The position numbers were made by a program, and so were the translations under genes. The notes under the pieces were generated by a model. That model had not been told where the DNA came from. It searched no databases and saw only the letters and a program-made list of their open reading frames with translations. Of a stretch of DNA of 64,000 bases, positions 29,176 to 40,492 are shown piece by piece. The first letter of the stretch is position 1. Each line of letters begins with the position of its first letter. Origin of the DNA: Gracilariopsis chorda (taxonomy: Eukaryota > Rhodophyta > Florideophyceae > Gracilariales > Gracilariaceae); contig NBIV01000079.1 of assembly GCA_003194525.1 (NCBI GenBank), forward strand, positions 1 through 64,000, in the 5' to 3' direction.

Positions 29176-31253
29176 CCCCGAAGCGCAGATGAAGTCAACA
29201 GGTCGGGCAGGGGGACAAGATGAAGAGCCGGTAATCATAGCAATGCATCCGCAAACAGTGCGTGCGCGTTGTATTTCGACATTTTCCGTCTATAGACGAT
29301 GGCCGTTAGTGACTCTCGAGTATACTGGTGGCCACAGGATCTGCGGAGCAAAGAGGACATGATTGGTTTCTACACTAGCGTCTTGGCCCATTGCTCCTCT
29401 TCAAGTTCTACCTTGATGCTGTTACGTGCTTCCCATGGAGAAAGTGCTGTAATTATCACTGCTAAGAATCTGCCACTGTACGGCTAAAGCAGTCCACTTC
29501 TCTTCTCTTCAATCGTGCTCACAACCTTTATGCCAATAGCTCTGGCTATCGGCTTTTGCGTATGACGTCACTTTTGTGCAGACGTTCATATTTCATGGGA
29601 AGCATATTATTGGGGCCTTCGTTCCACTCTACCCATGCTACTTTCGATAAAAGGATACATTCGAGCTCCCCCTGCTGTCCTTGGTAACCCTTAACCCTGT
29701 TATATACACACACACATACTTCCCTCAGAATCGATTACCTTTTAACCGTGGCCACATGGTTTCAACTATTTCCTTCGTATAAACTTGCATGATTGTCTCA
29801 GAATTTCTCTTCAGAGCAATTCATCGAAAACACAACGTTTGCCGCCACAAATACAAGGGCACTGCTACCCTTGGTACATGAGGACTGTATGGCATCATGC
29901 CTGTCAAGACGTAGTGCAACAAGGGACACTCCACGGAGCACAATGTCGTGGTTCCTTTCGAAAATCTCACCATCCGCACATTGACAGCTCTTGTTGGAAA
30001 TGTAACCCTTTACCTGCTCTCATAAGGTCGAAATTCTAAGACAATGCTCGAAGAACAGGATGCAGAGCTATCTAGTGCTTTCTTTGGGTCTGCGACATCA
30101 TTGATTCTCTTAGCAAACATCATCAGACTAATTCTGTGAAGTGGCATAAATAGTATGAAAAAATTGCTAATTTCTATGATATGTCGTGGTACGTCGTCGA
30201 GGGTGGGCTTGGTCTTGTTGAACGCCGCATCGTTCAGACGTCTCGCCATGTTTAGAAGTGAAGAGAAAGCCACAGACATGAATCGCGAAAGAACTTTAGT
30301 ACGAAACGTAGCTACTTGAAACAAAGGGATTCGAAGGGAACTAAGAGAAGCTGGCATGGCAATCTGTTCCTTCTTGCTCCCAGTGACACATTTAACTTTT
30401 TGTTTGATAAAGGCTTTCTTTTTCGGATTCCGCCAACCGAGCAAGCCTTGTTCTATTGTAGTGTGAGCACGCTGGGGTTTCTCGAACAAAAAGTCGGCAT
30501 ATGACTAGCCCATTTCATGCGAAGTGTGTGGAGTGTTCACAGAACAGCAGGTGAATTGAAGGCAACGGGAGCAAAGGACACTACACGAATACAATGCTTT
30601 CACTTATCATCTTATCTTTCACAGTTGCTGGTTTCTAATTTTGTGTGCTTTCACGTCCTTCTTTACAGATTCTGCAACGCTCTTCTCGCTAACAGCTCCT
30701 CTTTTTGTGCACTGCCGTCCTTCCGCTTGTTCTGAAGTTGATTAATGGATCAAGGATGGGAATAGAGCCATTCAGGCAAGGACTTCATGAATGACATCTG
30801 TTTTTCGATCAGGGAGACGGCTCCACTTCATACGGCTGAGGACGAGAGCGTAGAATAGAATGTCTGAAGCTTTGAAACTGATCAGATTAACCATCATGAA
30901 GTGTAGTCCTTTCTCCTGAATCGAAAATCTGAGGAAAGCGAAGTGGATCCGCAAATCGGTCTGCCTTGGGTACTTAATGCCTTCGAAAAAGACATTAGTT
31001 CATAGAATTGGTAGGTAAAAGCTGAGCATTTGGGTTAAAGGGTTAGCCTTCTGCAAACCCTGACTGGTCGTGCTGATGTCTACCATGCATCGTGACACGT
31101 CAGGGCCATAAGCCTTTCTCCAAAGGTTGCGTTGACGGTTTGTTGCCCAGCAATGAACGCAAATGTTCTGGACAAGGTTTTTGACTGATATTCCTTAACA
31201 TTACAACGGTAACCCTTTAACCCTAACCCTATGTACACGATTAGAAAAGATTA
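29176..31253. other. gene-poor stretch left of the Tc1 element
   Basis: No supported gene. It contains AACCCT-type clusters near 29684-29700, 31032-31060 and 31209-31231, the last directly next to the Tc1 insertion. Frames such as 30010-30489 (minus) lack domains. Confidence 0.5.
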
Positions 31254-31255
31254 TA

Positions 31256-31469
31256 CAGTGCACGCCATAAAGATAGGACACCCCATATTTTGTGGCGTCT
31301 TGGGTTCAAAATTGGGCCATGTATAAAACAAAAGCGGTGAAAAGGACTCTTTTCAGAAGACCAATCAGGCCCAACAGGCCGTTTTATAAAAAACTAAAAA
31401 CGTCTGGATGTTATTCCGATTCGGCTACTACAGAGGGTGTCATATCTATAAGACATTTCCGCTTTACGC
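31256..31469 (+). repeat. left terminal inverted repeat of Tc1 element
   Basis: 214 bp, the inverse of the right end. Both repeats contain the same chance 60-residue frame read inward, which is not a gene. Confidence 0.92.
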
Positions 31470-31598
31470 GGCAAAAGCAAACAGATACGCACTGCAATGA
31501 CGCGTCAAAGCCCTTATATGGTAACAATGGCTCTGTAACAAGCCGAAAGTTCCCCCGCAAGCACAAAAACCATCACAATCATAGGAAAGGGACTCCGT

Positions 31599-32579
31599 TT
31601 GTCTGAGAAAGAACAAAGAATGGTCACGGCTCTGCACAGTGTCAAAGAAAGCGTCTCATCCATCGCTAAGGCGCTGGAAAGGTCGCGCAGCGTTGTAAGC
31701 AACTTTATGCGCCTCAAAGACACCTATAGAGTGAAAAAAAGTTCCGGTAGGCCATCGAAACTCGCGCTGGTCGCGAAACGACGCCTCATCAGCGAGGCTG
31801 CCAAAAGCAATATGAGCGCCCGTGCTCTTTGAAAGACTCTGGAACTCTCGGTGTTCCTTCGTACTACCCAGCGCATATTGCAGAAAGCACCCGTTCTCGA
31901 TTACAAGAAGTTGCTGCCATGCCCCAACATCACCCCTTTGCACCGCGCCAAGAGGATGGAATGGGCTTCAGCTCATTTCCAGTGGAGTCCACAGGAATGG
32001 GCCAAGGTTTTATTCTCTGATGAAAAAAGGATTAATTTGGATGGCCCGGACCGTCTCGCGTACTACTGGCATGACATAAGGAAGGAAGAAAAAATATTTT
32101 CTCGCAGGCAGGCAAGGGGTTCTTCTTTGATGGTATGGGTTGCTTTTGCAGAAGGTGGTAAATCTGTTTTAGCAATCACAAGTGATAACCAGGATGCCAA
32201 GAAGTACTGCAAGACACTGGAGGATTACTTGCTGCCCTTTGCAGAGAAGACCTTTGCTGGTTGTTGGACGTTTCAGCAAGATATTGCTTCTATCCATCGC
32301 GCAAAGCTCACCAAAAATTGGTTTAAAGACCAAAACATCACCGTTATGGAGTGGCCTGCCAAGAGTCCGGACCTTAATCCGATAGAAAACATGTGTGGCA
32401 TACTTGCAAGGAAGGTGTATGCAAATGGTCGTCAGTTTTCTAACCTGTCAGAGCTCAAGTTTTGTGTGTTAGAATCATGGGACGAAATTGACTCATCCTA
32501 CATCTAGGAGCTTCGTTGCAGCATGCCAAAGCGTTGCGTACAGGTCCTAGAGAAGCGGGAAGCCAAGACAGACTATTAG
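31599..32579 (+). pseudogene. Tc1 transposase (DD34E) with two premature stops
   Basis: One frame carries the whole protein. A paired-type helix-turn-helix (EKEQRMVTALHS ... ERSRSVVSNFMR) and a GRPSK hook lead to the catalytic domain. There the first Asp is in LFSDEKRINLDGPD, the second in FQQDIASIHRA (family form QDNAPIH), and Glu in SPDLNPIENMCG, exactly 34 residues after the second Asp. TGA at 31830 interrupts after SARAL, and TAG at 32505 cuts off the last 24 codons (ELRCSMPKRC...), which still match the family C-terminus. The start is uncertain: the frame opens at a TTG codon and may extend upstream. Substitutions next to the second Asp add to the damage. Confidence 0.9.
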
Positions 32580-32605
32580 AAGCACAGTATGGGCTCTGTA
32601 AGGTG

Positions 32606-32819
32606 GCGTAAAGTGGAAATGTCTTATAGATATGACACCCTCTGTAGTAGCCGAATCGGAATAACATCCAGACGTTTTTAGTTTTTTATAAAACGGCCTG
32701 TTGGGCCTGATTGGTCTTCTGAAAAGAGTCCTTTTCACCGCTTTTGTTTTATACATGGCCCAATTTTGAACCCAAGACGCCACAAAATATGGGGTGTCCT
32801 ATCTTTATGGCGTGCACTG
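32606..32819 (-). repeat. right terminal inverted repeat of Tc1 element
   Basis: 214 bp, complementary to the left repeat. It ends GGCGTGCACTG before the TA duplication. Confidence 0.92.
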
Positions 32820-32821
32820 TA

Positions 32822-33736
32822 TGCACAACTTAAAACCGTGCTGGTAGCCTTCTAACCCTACAGCCTCCTAAACCCTTCACCTTTTGGTACCAACGCCTCC
32901 GAAGGGTAAGGGTTAGTTGGGTGACAAAGATATCAAGCGTTCTTCCTAAAAGGTACGACGTTGAAGACGGGCCACGTTGTAATAAATCCTTGCCGAGAGA
33001 CATTTTAATGTGGGGCGAGTAATATTCTGAGGCAAGTTTTAAAAACCTGCCTCAGTTATTATAAATGAAAATGACATTCTCTGGATCCCTTGCTTGCCTC
33101 GTTGCTTGCTGGGATCAATGTTTACAACTCGCTGCGACCGATACTATACTGGGTGCGGTGACCATCACGAGCTCAAACTAAACTAGAGTAAGAGAGAGAT
33201 ACGGTACTACGGCAGAGCAACCTAGGTCGTTCTAGTGCGCATGGCGCCCGTAATGAAGAAGAAGAGCTAAGGGACCGTCAGACTTTAGTGTAGTGTCTGA
33301 ACGTCGTCCGGCAGTTTGAATTGGGCGCACTAACCGTATAAGCCTTTGGTCTCCGCGTGAGCCCCAAGCCGTTTTCTTGACATACTACAAACGGCTATTG
33401 AGTTCACGGTTGGAGACCTACGGTTCGGTACACATGATGATGGAAGACTAAAAAGTTGTACGGATAACCTTGGTTACCTGTGGTGCCAAGGGTACCCGTA
33501 TCCGATACTAACGGAAACGATCGGTAGTACAAGAGATATAAATGCACTGTGGCGAAAAAGTTTTTCCTTTAGTACAGAAAGCGTACGGTGGCTAATGGTT
33601 CACTTCAACAGTTGCTTCACGTTTCAATTTACTTACAAGGTCCGATGAAGTGTCACAGTCAAATAAGAAGAGAAATGCTGAACATTGTATATCTTAACGG
33701 CTAATAGTTCTTTCGACTCGATGCAAAGTGAATCCC
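32822..33736. other. spacer between Tc1 element and spondin copy 2
   Basis: No supported gene. AACCCT and AGGGTAAGGGTT clusters lie at about 32844-32915. Confidence 0.5.
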
Positions 33737-34408
33737 TTATTCGACCTTTCTGATGTCGAAAGTACCGATGATGCGGCCTTCAAATCGGTCAGTTTCGTCC
33801 TCAACCAGCGGGGCGATGTTCTTCTGCGGCTCTGTGGGAATGTCGAGGGAAGCGTCCACCGGGCTGGTGAATTCTCGGCCATCATCGGTTCCAGTGTCGT
33901 AGGCGATGAGCGTACCGTTCTCGCTGGAAATGAACATTCCGTCACGGAACATGTTTCTGTTGTTGATCTGAACAATCCAATCAGGTGAGGGGGCAACCAT
34001 ACCCAACATAGTGATGAACGGACGTGCACAGTCGACGGTGAAGAGCAGAGACGTCGTGGTGCCAGGCATTGTGGGTCCGTCGGCGGAAGCCACAGAGCGT
34101 ACCTTACCAGTTGGAACCAAGTTGGTCGCCTGGGCGACGAAACGACCATTCTGTCCAGTCTCAGCGATCTGCTCGACCTGTGGGGAGGCGAATCCACGAA
34201 TCGTGAAGAAGGAGAAACGGTTGGAGTGGGAGGCTCCGGCAAGAGGAGAGAAAACCAGTCCGGTGGACGGGATGAGCTCGCCGAAGTTCTCTGGGGTTAG
34301 AAGATTGGTGAAGCTGACCTGATACACGGCCTGACCAGAGCAGCCACTTCCGACTGCTGCTTCAAAGAGGGCAAGGGTGAGGAATACGGCAAGTACTTTA
34401 CGGATCAT
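33737..34408 (-). CDS. secreted Spondin_N-domain protein, copy 2
   Basis: This 223-residue paralogue of the gene at 28385-29056 has signal peptide MIRKVLAVFLTLALFEAAVG and the same domain landmarks: YQVSFTNLLTPENFGELIP, FSPLAGASHSNRFSFF, PFITMLGMVAPSPDWIVQINN, AYDTGTDDGREF and FEGRIIGTFDI. Most differences are conservative and there are no gaps, so both copies look functional and under constraint. Divergence is greatest in the signal peptide, around residues 90-115 and at the C-terminus. The two copies are direct repeats about 4.7 kb apart with a Tc1 element between. A TATA box lies 123 bp upstream. Confidence 0.88.
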   Translation of the reverse strand: MIRKVLAVFLTLALFEAAVGSGCSGQAVYQVSFTNLLTPENFGELIPSTGLVFSPLAGASHSNRFSFFTIRGFASPQVEQIAETGQNGRFVAQATNLVPTGKVRSVASADGPTMPGTTTSLLFTVDCARPFITMLGMVAPSPDWIVQINNRNMFRDGMFISSENGTLIAYDTGTDDGREFTSPVDASLDIPTEPQKNIAPLVEDETDRFEGRIIGTFDIRKVE

Positions 34409-34530
34409 CGTGAATGCAGAGGTTGAGATGGAGTTGATGAGTCAATAGGGATCAGTGAAGCTGTACGTGATGTGAGTTTGTTAGCGTGAAGAGAGTGCAC
34501 AGGCCGGTCGTCACGGAAGTTCATGTCGAG

Positions 34531-34538
34531 CTTTTATA
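34531..34538 (-). promoter_or_regulatory. TATA box of spondin copy 2
   Basis: TATAAAAG on the minus strand, 123 bp before the ATG, parallels the box in front of copy 1. Confidence 0.55.
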
Positions 34539-37500
34539 GCAAGATGAAGGCTATAAACTTCGTTGAAACATCGTCGAGAGAAGCGGGAAGCTTGAGACCC
34601 CTTGCGCTCGCTGCACAAGGCGCAAGATTTCGACGCTCCCTTTTCGCTGATGAGGAGGGGCGTTGACACTGTCAACTGCTCGACTTGGAGGGCTCTGTAG
34701 GGGAGCGTGGTTTGGAGCGATTTCTACTGCACTACTACACTTGTGTTGGGTTTGACGTCTTCGCCAGCTCGGGTGCACAACAGATGCAACGTGACACGCG
34801 CATGTTGGGAAACAGCACGCGCCTTGTTCCGCCACGTGCACTTCGCCGCCTTTCTCAAGCTTTGCTGAGTTTGGAAATCGGCCTGTCTCGTTGGGCAACT
34901 TGAGGTTATGATATAAGAGTACGGGATGCTTATCGATCGTGGAACACGAATGACTACCGTCACATATCCAACAATTATCGGAACAAAGGCAACATTTGGT
35001 TCTCAACAACCGACGTAAAGCAGTCTACTGTTGTGACCTGCAGTGTGGTCCGCTTTTCGTACTCGAATGGAGAATCCGCACAACGAGGCTCCAATTCTGA
35101 GCATTGAGGGGTTTTTATTAAAACACTTCGGTAGCAATCCTACCTCTGCCCACAGACGGGAGACTGAAACGTGGACGGTCCTCAATGGATTTGCTCTCGT
35201 GCCGATTATAGTTTATACCGACGATCTTGTTGATCGGCTGTGCTGTACATGATGTGCAGGCAGCACAAGGGTCGTTAAAAGAAAAGAGCATTGCTCTTGA
35301 GCAGGATATTCAATTCGAGGAAGCTATTCCGAGCATCAGCATTGCCGGGCTGCGAGTTGTCCGATAGAGTTACTGATTCTGGTACCGTTGGTAACACAGA
35401 GAAATGCAGTGAGAGGATTTCCGGAATTTCGACGCTCCAAAAATGATGGAAACTGGCTCTGAGTTTGTGAGGTTCCAAATCACACATCCAAGGTTCCGAT
35501 TTGGAACCTCACAAGTTGTGAGTCACAACCTCACTCATAAACCTTACTGTTATCGTCCTTCTTGACGCTCTACTAGTACAGAAAGTAAAGGCTGGGGCGT
35601 GGCTTTGCAAATGTATCTATAACCTTGCGCTGGTCCCAGTTGCATTCCTCCGTCCAAGGTGTCCTATCCTACATAACGTTACTTGGGTCGGTTTCGTTCA
35701 CGGGCATGTATTCGGCATTATAGCCCCGTGGTTCTCGGTGCGGCCCTCGGCTTTTCGGCGTCGAAAGTGTGCGTCAACTCACTTGTCAACTCACATTGGG
35801 CACGTCAGCACTATTACACGTATCGATGGAATATTTGCGGCATATGCTTTGCAGCGGAAGTTTATACTTAAAACCCCATGTTAAGGGTTACCGCTAACCC
35901 TTACCATTCACAGCCTGCTTTATTTCGTAGGCAGTACATAAATACTGCGACCCGTTGTATATGAGTTTGAAAACCTAGTGGGGTTGTGGATAGCCACACT
36001 AATACGAGACAAACGAGACAAACATGACACCTTTATATTTGAGCCTGGGGGGGAGGGGGGGGGGATGGGCTTGACCAATTTGGTTATCATGTATGAGCAC
36101 GATGAAACCTTACGCCGTCAGATGGCCTTTTTAATGACGCTTTGATAAAAAGGGTTTGCAGGGTTAGCAATGCTATCCCTATAATCTTTTCGTAGGGCCT
36201 GTAGAATATTGTTGTGGACCAACACTTCAAGAAACGAAGCTAGTGGAGCCCATATTTCCTGTGAACTCTCCACCTATTTTAAGAGCGCTTTCGTAAACCC
36301 TTCTGTGTGTGTGTGTGGTTACGGGAACGTGCCTCTAATTACGGTATTCGCTTTCTACAAGTAGAAGGCCAAACATCTATTCGACAGCTAAATTCCCCTA
36401 GTAGACCCAATCGCATCTCCACTTGGCTTCCTCATCCGGCGTAACTTTATAGTGTTTTATAGCCTTTTCGGAAGGTCGGCACACCTCGACGGGCGGAACT
36501 GCATGTGCCCTGCTGATACAACAAGGGTGGAGCATGTTACTAAAGGGGTTACTGGTAAAGGGTTAACCCTTTACTGGTAGCAAGCATAATGGGTTTAAAA
36601 CAATGCAGCAGCACGAAAGACGAAAGGTCTGTCGGCACCGCAGCAGCGACAGAATTTCTCGAAGAAGTCTTTGTTGTGTCCAAAACGTGTCGTCAAAAAA
36701 GCATAAACTACTGACTGCACCTCACTGATCAGATGTTCTCTATTGTTACGCACCGTGAAACAAATGCTCGTTGCAATGATGAGGACCACGAACTAAGAAA
36801 CACGGAGGAAGCAGAATGCCATTAATGACTCCTTTGACATGTCAGTACTCAGCTAGCATTCCGGCCACCAACTTGTGTACGGCTCCGTTTTACTCGCAGC
36901 TTGTCTAGCTACGTTGCGTCTACTCTGCTTCGTCTGTAATTCAAAAACATTCGTGTACTTCGCATTTGATTTTCGCGTATTAAGTTGTGTCGCCGTGCCG
37001 CAGAGCACCTGGAGAAAATGTTTACGCAAACATCTCCTCTTTTGTCTGTGCCTTAGTACTTACCAAAATAAGGGTAAGAGGGTTAAGGATTAGAAGGCTA
37101 TCCGTACTGGCACACATTCAAAACGCTGGAACGTGTGAACCATAACGCTTGAAAAGCGAAACCCTATCTTGCTGTCCATGGTTTATATTACTGGGAGTGT
37201 AGCCTTGAACAGATGCGACCAATTTATGACAGCGAGGACAGGCACGAAAACGAAGGGAGCATTTCTCCCACAAATATCTTGCTTCGTTGGAGCGTTGAAG
37301 TCGGAATGAGACGCCACGCTTCCAAATGATAGAATTGAATTGCGCTTCTCCACGTTTGGCGGCAGTACGAAAGGTCAACTATGAAGCTCCTGTTTACATC
37401 CTCATTTCTCGAGTCGAAGTAGGCACAAGCAGTTCTTGATTGTACTGATTTCATGAAGCGCTGAGGTCCTGCGCATGCACAAAAGAGAAGTGCGCTGGAG

Positions 37501-38569
37501 CTGGGACAATGAGCCCTTGTTCCTTAGGGCTTTAGATTGATATCTACAACCGAGTTTCCTTTTTGGTTATGCGATCGGATAGTGTCAAGGCAGGCAGTTT
37601 CTACTTGGGAAATGACAGCTGGGAAGCTGGGGACTCTTGACTTCAAATGCTAGGGACGAGGACGCAGTGAACCGTGCGCCAAAAACCATGTACGACATGT
37701 ACTCGGGAATCATTTTTAACAGACAAGATATCACTAAAGTTTCGTTTCTCGGTGTAACAAGTTTCTGTACCACTCGAAGGTGAAAGGTGCGACGCGCCGG
37801 TTTCACACCACAAAAACAGCCAGTGATGTTTGAGCCAGCTGTGCAACAACTCACTTGCCGAAATCCCTTCTTCTCAGTACCTATTGCCTGTTTTTCCTTG
37901 TCACTACGAAAACTGGGTCACTATTTCGTCTTGGAGCACGCGGGCACGCGTGGAACGTGAGCCCAGGACTTGTCGATAACTCCCGAAGGCATTTAACGAG
38001 AAGGACATCGGTTCTCTTAAGGCTTTTGGGATTCCTGGAAGTGGGGTGATTTGTTCTCGCCAAGTCTCCGCTGGAGACTCTCCAGTATCTGCTGCTTTGT
38101 GTGCGAAAGTGGAAGAAACCCTTTTTCTCGAGTCATGACTGCGAGACACGGCCAGTCGCGTGTGTGGCGTGTCTGTGGTACAGACTCCGTGGTACGAAGT
38201 CCGTACCCGTAGTACGAATTTCGTGCTACGAAAGCACGTCAGGGAATGCAGACGACCGTTCAGGTGGAAACGATTCATCATCATGGGCAAATTTCAAATT
38301 TTCAAACGCATGCTCCGTGTCGCGGAGGTAACGGACGTGTACGACCACGACGACCGCACACGATCATCGCGGCGGTACAACCCGCTCTCCGAAGACAAAC
38401 GACGGTCAAGTCTTCGTGGACTAGAGCTCGCCATGCAACTAACCAACCGACGAGCGCAATAGTTTCTCTAGCACTGGACCATTGCGACGTTCACATTTCC
38501 TATATCGTACCTGTTAGACAAAACTCTTTTCCTCACCCTTGTCGCCGCTTCAGCCCATAATACTGCGAT
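34539..38569. other. 4-kb gene-poor stretch
   Basis: No frame in these 4 kb shows a family, signal or splice pattern I can support. Visible features are a duplicated GAGGTTCCAAATC / GATTTGGAACCTC inverted pair near 35469-35513, a G-run interrupted by A at about 36046-36068, a 20-bp palindrome centred on TTAA at 36555-36574, and AACCCT/AGGGTT clusters near 35880-35910, 36150-36170, 36541-36580 and 37070-37100. The right end should hold the condensin gene promoter. Confidence 0.5.
36555..36574. repeat. 20-bp perfect palindrome made of telomere-like motif
   Basis: GTAAAGGGTTAACCCTTTAC is self-complementary: two AACCCTTTAC copies head to head. Confidence 0.8.
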
Positions 38570-40492
38570 ATGGGACGCGTCCCTCACGACACTACACTCG
38601 CGCCAAGCTTCAGCGTTCTACTCGACCCTATACGCGATCTAGCCGCCAATTGGAGCATCGATGTAGCGAAGGAATTGACAGAATATGCGAAGACGCTCGG
38701 ACTAGACCTAGACGACGAAGCGAGCAATGTATTGGAGAATGTCGCCCCGGTCGATTTCGCGCAGGCCGCTTTACTCGTGCAAGGCTCCACTTCTATATAT
38801 TCCAGAAAAGTGGAGCACTTGTACTGCCTCGTTTACACCGCCGTCTCCTCTTTGAACCAGTTAAAGTCTCAAAAGCAACTACGTCAGAGCGATGGGGATG
38901 CCAATGCCGATTCTGATGCCGATGAATTCCTCGCAGATGAAGTCGATTATCTCACTTTGGATGACTGCTTGCCGGAAACAGACAATCATCAAGTTTCACT
39001 TCCCCACCGGGACTTACCTCCTCATGGTTCAGTTCAGGATAAAACCTGCCTTAGGCAGATCCCACCCATGCTTGTTCAGCACGGTTCGGATGCTTTGCAA
39101 CTTGCATCGGCAAAGTTCAACATGCTGTCCGCACATCTTCATCCTTCTGGCGCGCTTATCATGCCGGGATGCCCTCCGTTTGATGAAAACTTAGAGGCCT
39201 TGCCGGAGGGGTCGACAAACCTTGCGGTGTTATATGATGAACAGAGTGTTCCAAATGAAGACATTCAGCTACCAGAAGTCGCCGCTGCTGGGTTTGATTT
39301 CGATGAACCTGCATATTCCACACCGCCCCCACCTGTTGCACATGATGACGATGGGGATGACGTGCTCGTTGCAGTCGCTAGTTCGGCAAAGAAGCGAAGA
39401 GGTCGAGTTGACTTTCTAGTGGACAGGGAGTACATAGAATCGCCAAAACGCGATCCATTCCGTCTATTAGATCCTCACGAAAACATACCACAGCTCGAGA
39501 AGAAACTGCAAGTCGGCAAAACGTTTCGAAAACCCAGAAAGACAGGCATTCCAAAACGGTATTTAGCCTTCTTGGAGGATGAAAAGAGCGATATTGACTT
39601 AGCGGAAGCACTACTAGGACCTATTTCGCGGGGCTCTTCGATAAGAAGTTGCTTCTGTTTCGAAGGTGCGCGAGAAAGTTATCGCACCGTTATGAGACAA
39701 CGAATGGCAAAGAGGAGAAAGATGAGACGAAAGGCATCATCACCTACTGGAATCACTTTTGACGAAGAGAACGATGTGTTGGCCGACATGGAGGAAGAAG
39801 AGGATCTTGACGAAATGAGACTTAACACCGTCACTTTCGGTGCCGACGAAGAGGAAGAAATTGAAATGCCACCGTTTCCAGAGCTCGATGAACCCGGTGT
39901 CGGAATGGATGAGGCACCAATTACTGACGCCATACCTACCGTAAGTGGTCGTCGTTCCTCAGGCGTATATCAAGATCAGCTACACAAGCTCGCTTCCAGT
40001 TACGAGGAGACATGCAGAAGGTACCTAGAAAGAACGCGAGGGTTATGGGAGCAACATTCCGTAGACGCCAAACTAGCAAAACGGGTAGAAAACTGGGCTT
40101 CCAAAATCCAACCCATTCTCGACGACGAGGAAAAACGACCCGAATTCGACATCGCAGCATACGGACAGGTCATTCTGCAAGGAGTCAAGAAGGCGCAAGC
40201 CAAGGGCGGCGTAACTGAAATACCGATGAGTAGACTCTTTGAAGGCTGTGCCGCATATGATGTTTGTCGAAAATTTCTGGCTACTCTACAACTTGCAAAC
40301 ACCTACTCGATAGAAATAGTACCCCCTCAAGAGTGCTGCGTGTCGAATCCTACGCTTCGTCTGCTACGTGAAGTTCAAGAACACGCTAAAACGCCTGTGA
40401 AATCACGATCAAAGCGTGCTAGACAAGCCGGAGACACTCCTCTAAATGTAAGACGGCGACCGCTTCGTCAAAGGTTAGATACACCTTGCTAA
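38570..40492 (+). CDS. NCAPH2: condensin-2 complex subunit H2 (kleisin beta)
   Basis: 640 residues, ATG at 38570 in the order expected. The N-terminal CNDH2_N domain is plain: SFSVLLDPIRDLAANWSIDVAKELTEYA and FAQAALLVQGSTSIYSRKVEHLYCLVYTAV. The middle is acidic and disordered with a short Arg-rich patch (KRRKMRRKA) and GVYQDQLHKL. The C-terminal winged-helix region has YEETCRRYLERTRGLWEQH, FDIAAYGQVILQGV and CAAYDVCRKFLATLQLAN. As the kleisin it bridges the SMC2/SMC4 heads and binds the HEAT subunits during chromosome condensation. Its presence shows that this organism keeps condensin II. The tail ends in basic residues (RSKRAR, RRRPLRQR), a possible nuclear signal. No intron is seen. Confidence 0.92.
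   Translation: MGRVPHDTTLAPSFSVLLDPIRDLAANWSIDVAKELTEYAKTLGLDLDDEASNVLENVAPVDFAQAALLVQGSTSIYSRKVEHLYCLVYTAVSSLNQLKSQKQLRQSDGDANADSDADEFLADEVDYLTLDDCLPETDNHQVSLPHRDLPPHGSVQDKTCLRQIPPMLVQHGSDALQLASAKFNMLSAHLHPSGALIMPGCPPFDENLEALPEGSTNLAVLYDEQSVPNEDIQLPEVAAAGFDFDEPAYSTPPPPVAHDDDGDDVLVAVASSAKKRRGRVDFLVDREYIESPKRDPFRLLDPHENIPQLEKKLQVGKTFRKPRKTGIPKRYLAFLEDEKSDIDLAEALLGPISRGSSIRSCFCFEGARESYRTVMRQRMAKRRKMRRKASSPTGITFDEENDVLADMEEEEDLDEMRLNTVTFGADEEEEIEMPPFPELDEPGVGMDEAPITDAIPTVSGRRSSGVYQDQLHKLASSYEETCRRYLERTRGLWEQHSVDAKLAKRVENWASKIQPILDDEEKRPEFDIAAYGQVILQGVKKAQAKGGVTEIPMSRLFEGCAAYDVCRKFLATLQLANTYSIEIVPPQECCVSNPTLRLLREVQEHAKTPVKSRSKRARQAGDTPLNVRRRPLRQRLDTPC

Larger units (their letters stand above)
31254..32821 (+). 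mobile_element. Tc1-family DNA transposon with long terminal inverted repeats
   Basis: The element 31256-32819 (1564 bp) is bounded by TA on both sides, the Tc1/mariner target duplication. Each end is a 214-bp inverted repeat (31256-31469 and 32606-32819) beginning CAGTGCACGCCATAAAG; I saw only one mismatch. The centre encodes a DD34E transposase with two stop codons, so this copy cannot make intact enzyme. The exact target duplication and nearly identical ends mean the insertion boundaries are intact. Confidence 0.93.

Noticed and set aside
30010-30489. Minus-strand 159-residue frame
   Set aside because: No recognisable domain, no support from context, composition like the surrounding intergenic DNA.
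31209-31231. A true telomere or chromosome end
   Set aside because: Repeats are few, degenerate and in both orientations, with genes on both sides.
33694-34242. Minus-strand 182-residue frame
   Set aside because: Out-of-frame shadow of spondin copy 2; the same shadow appears in copy 1.
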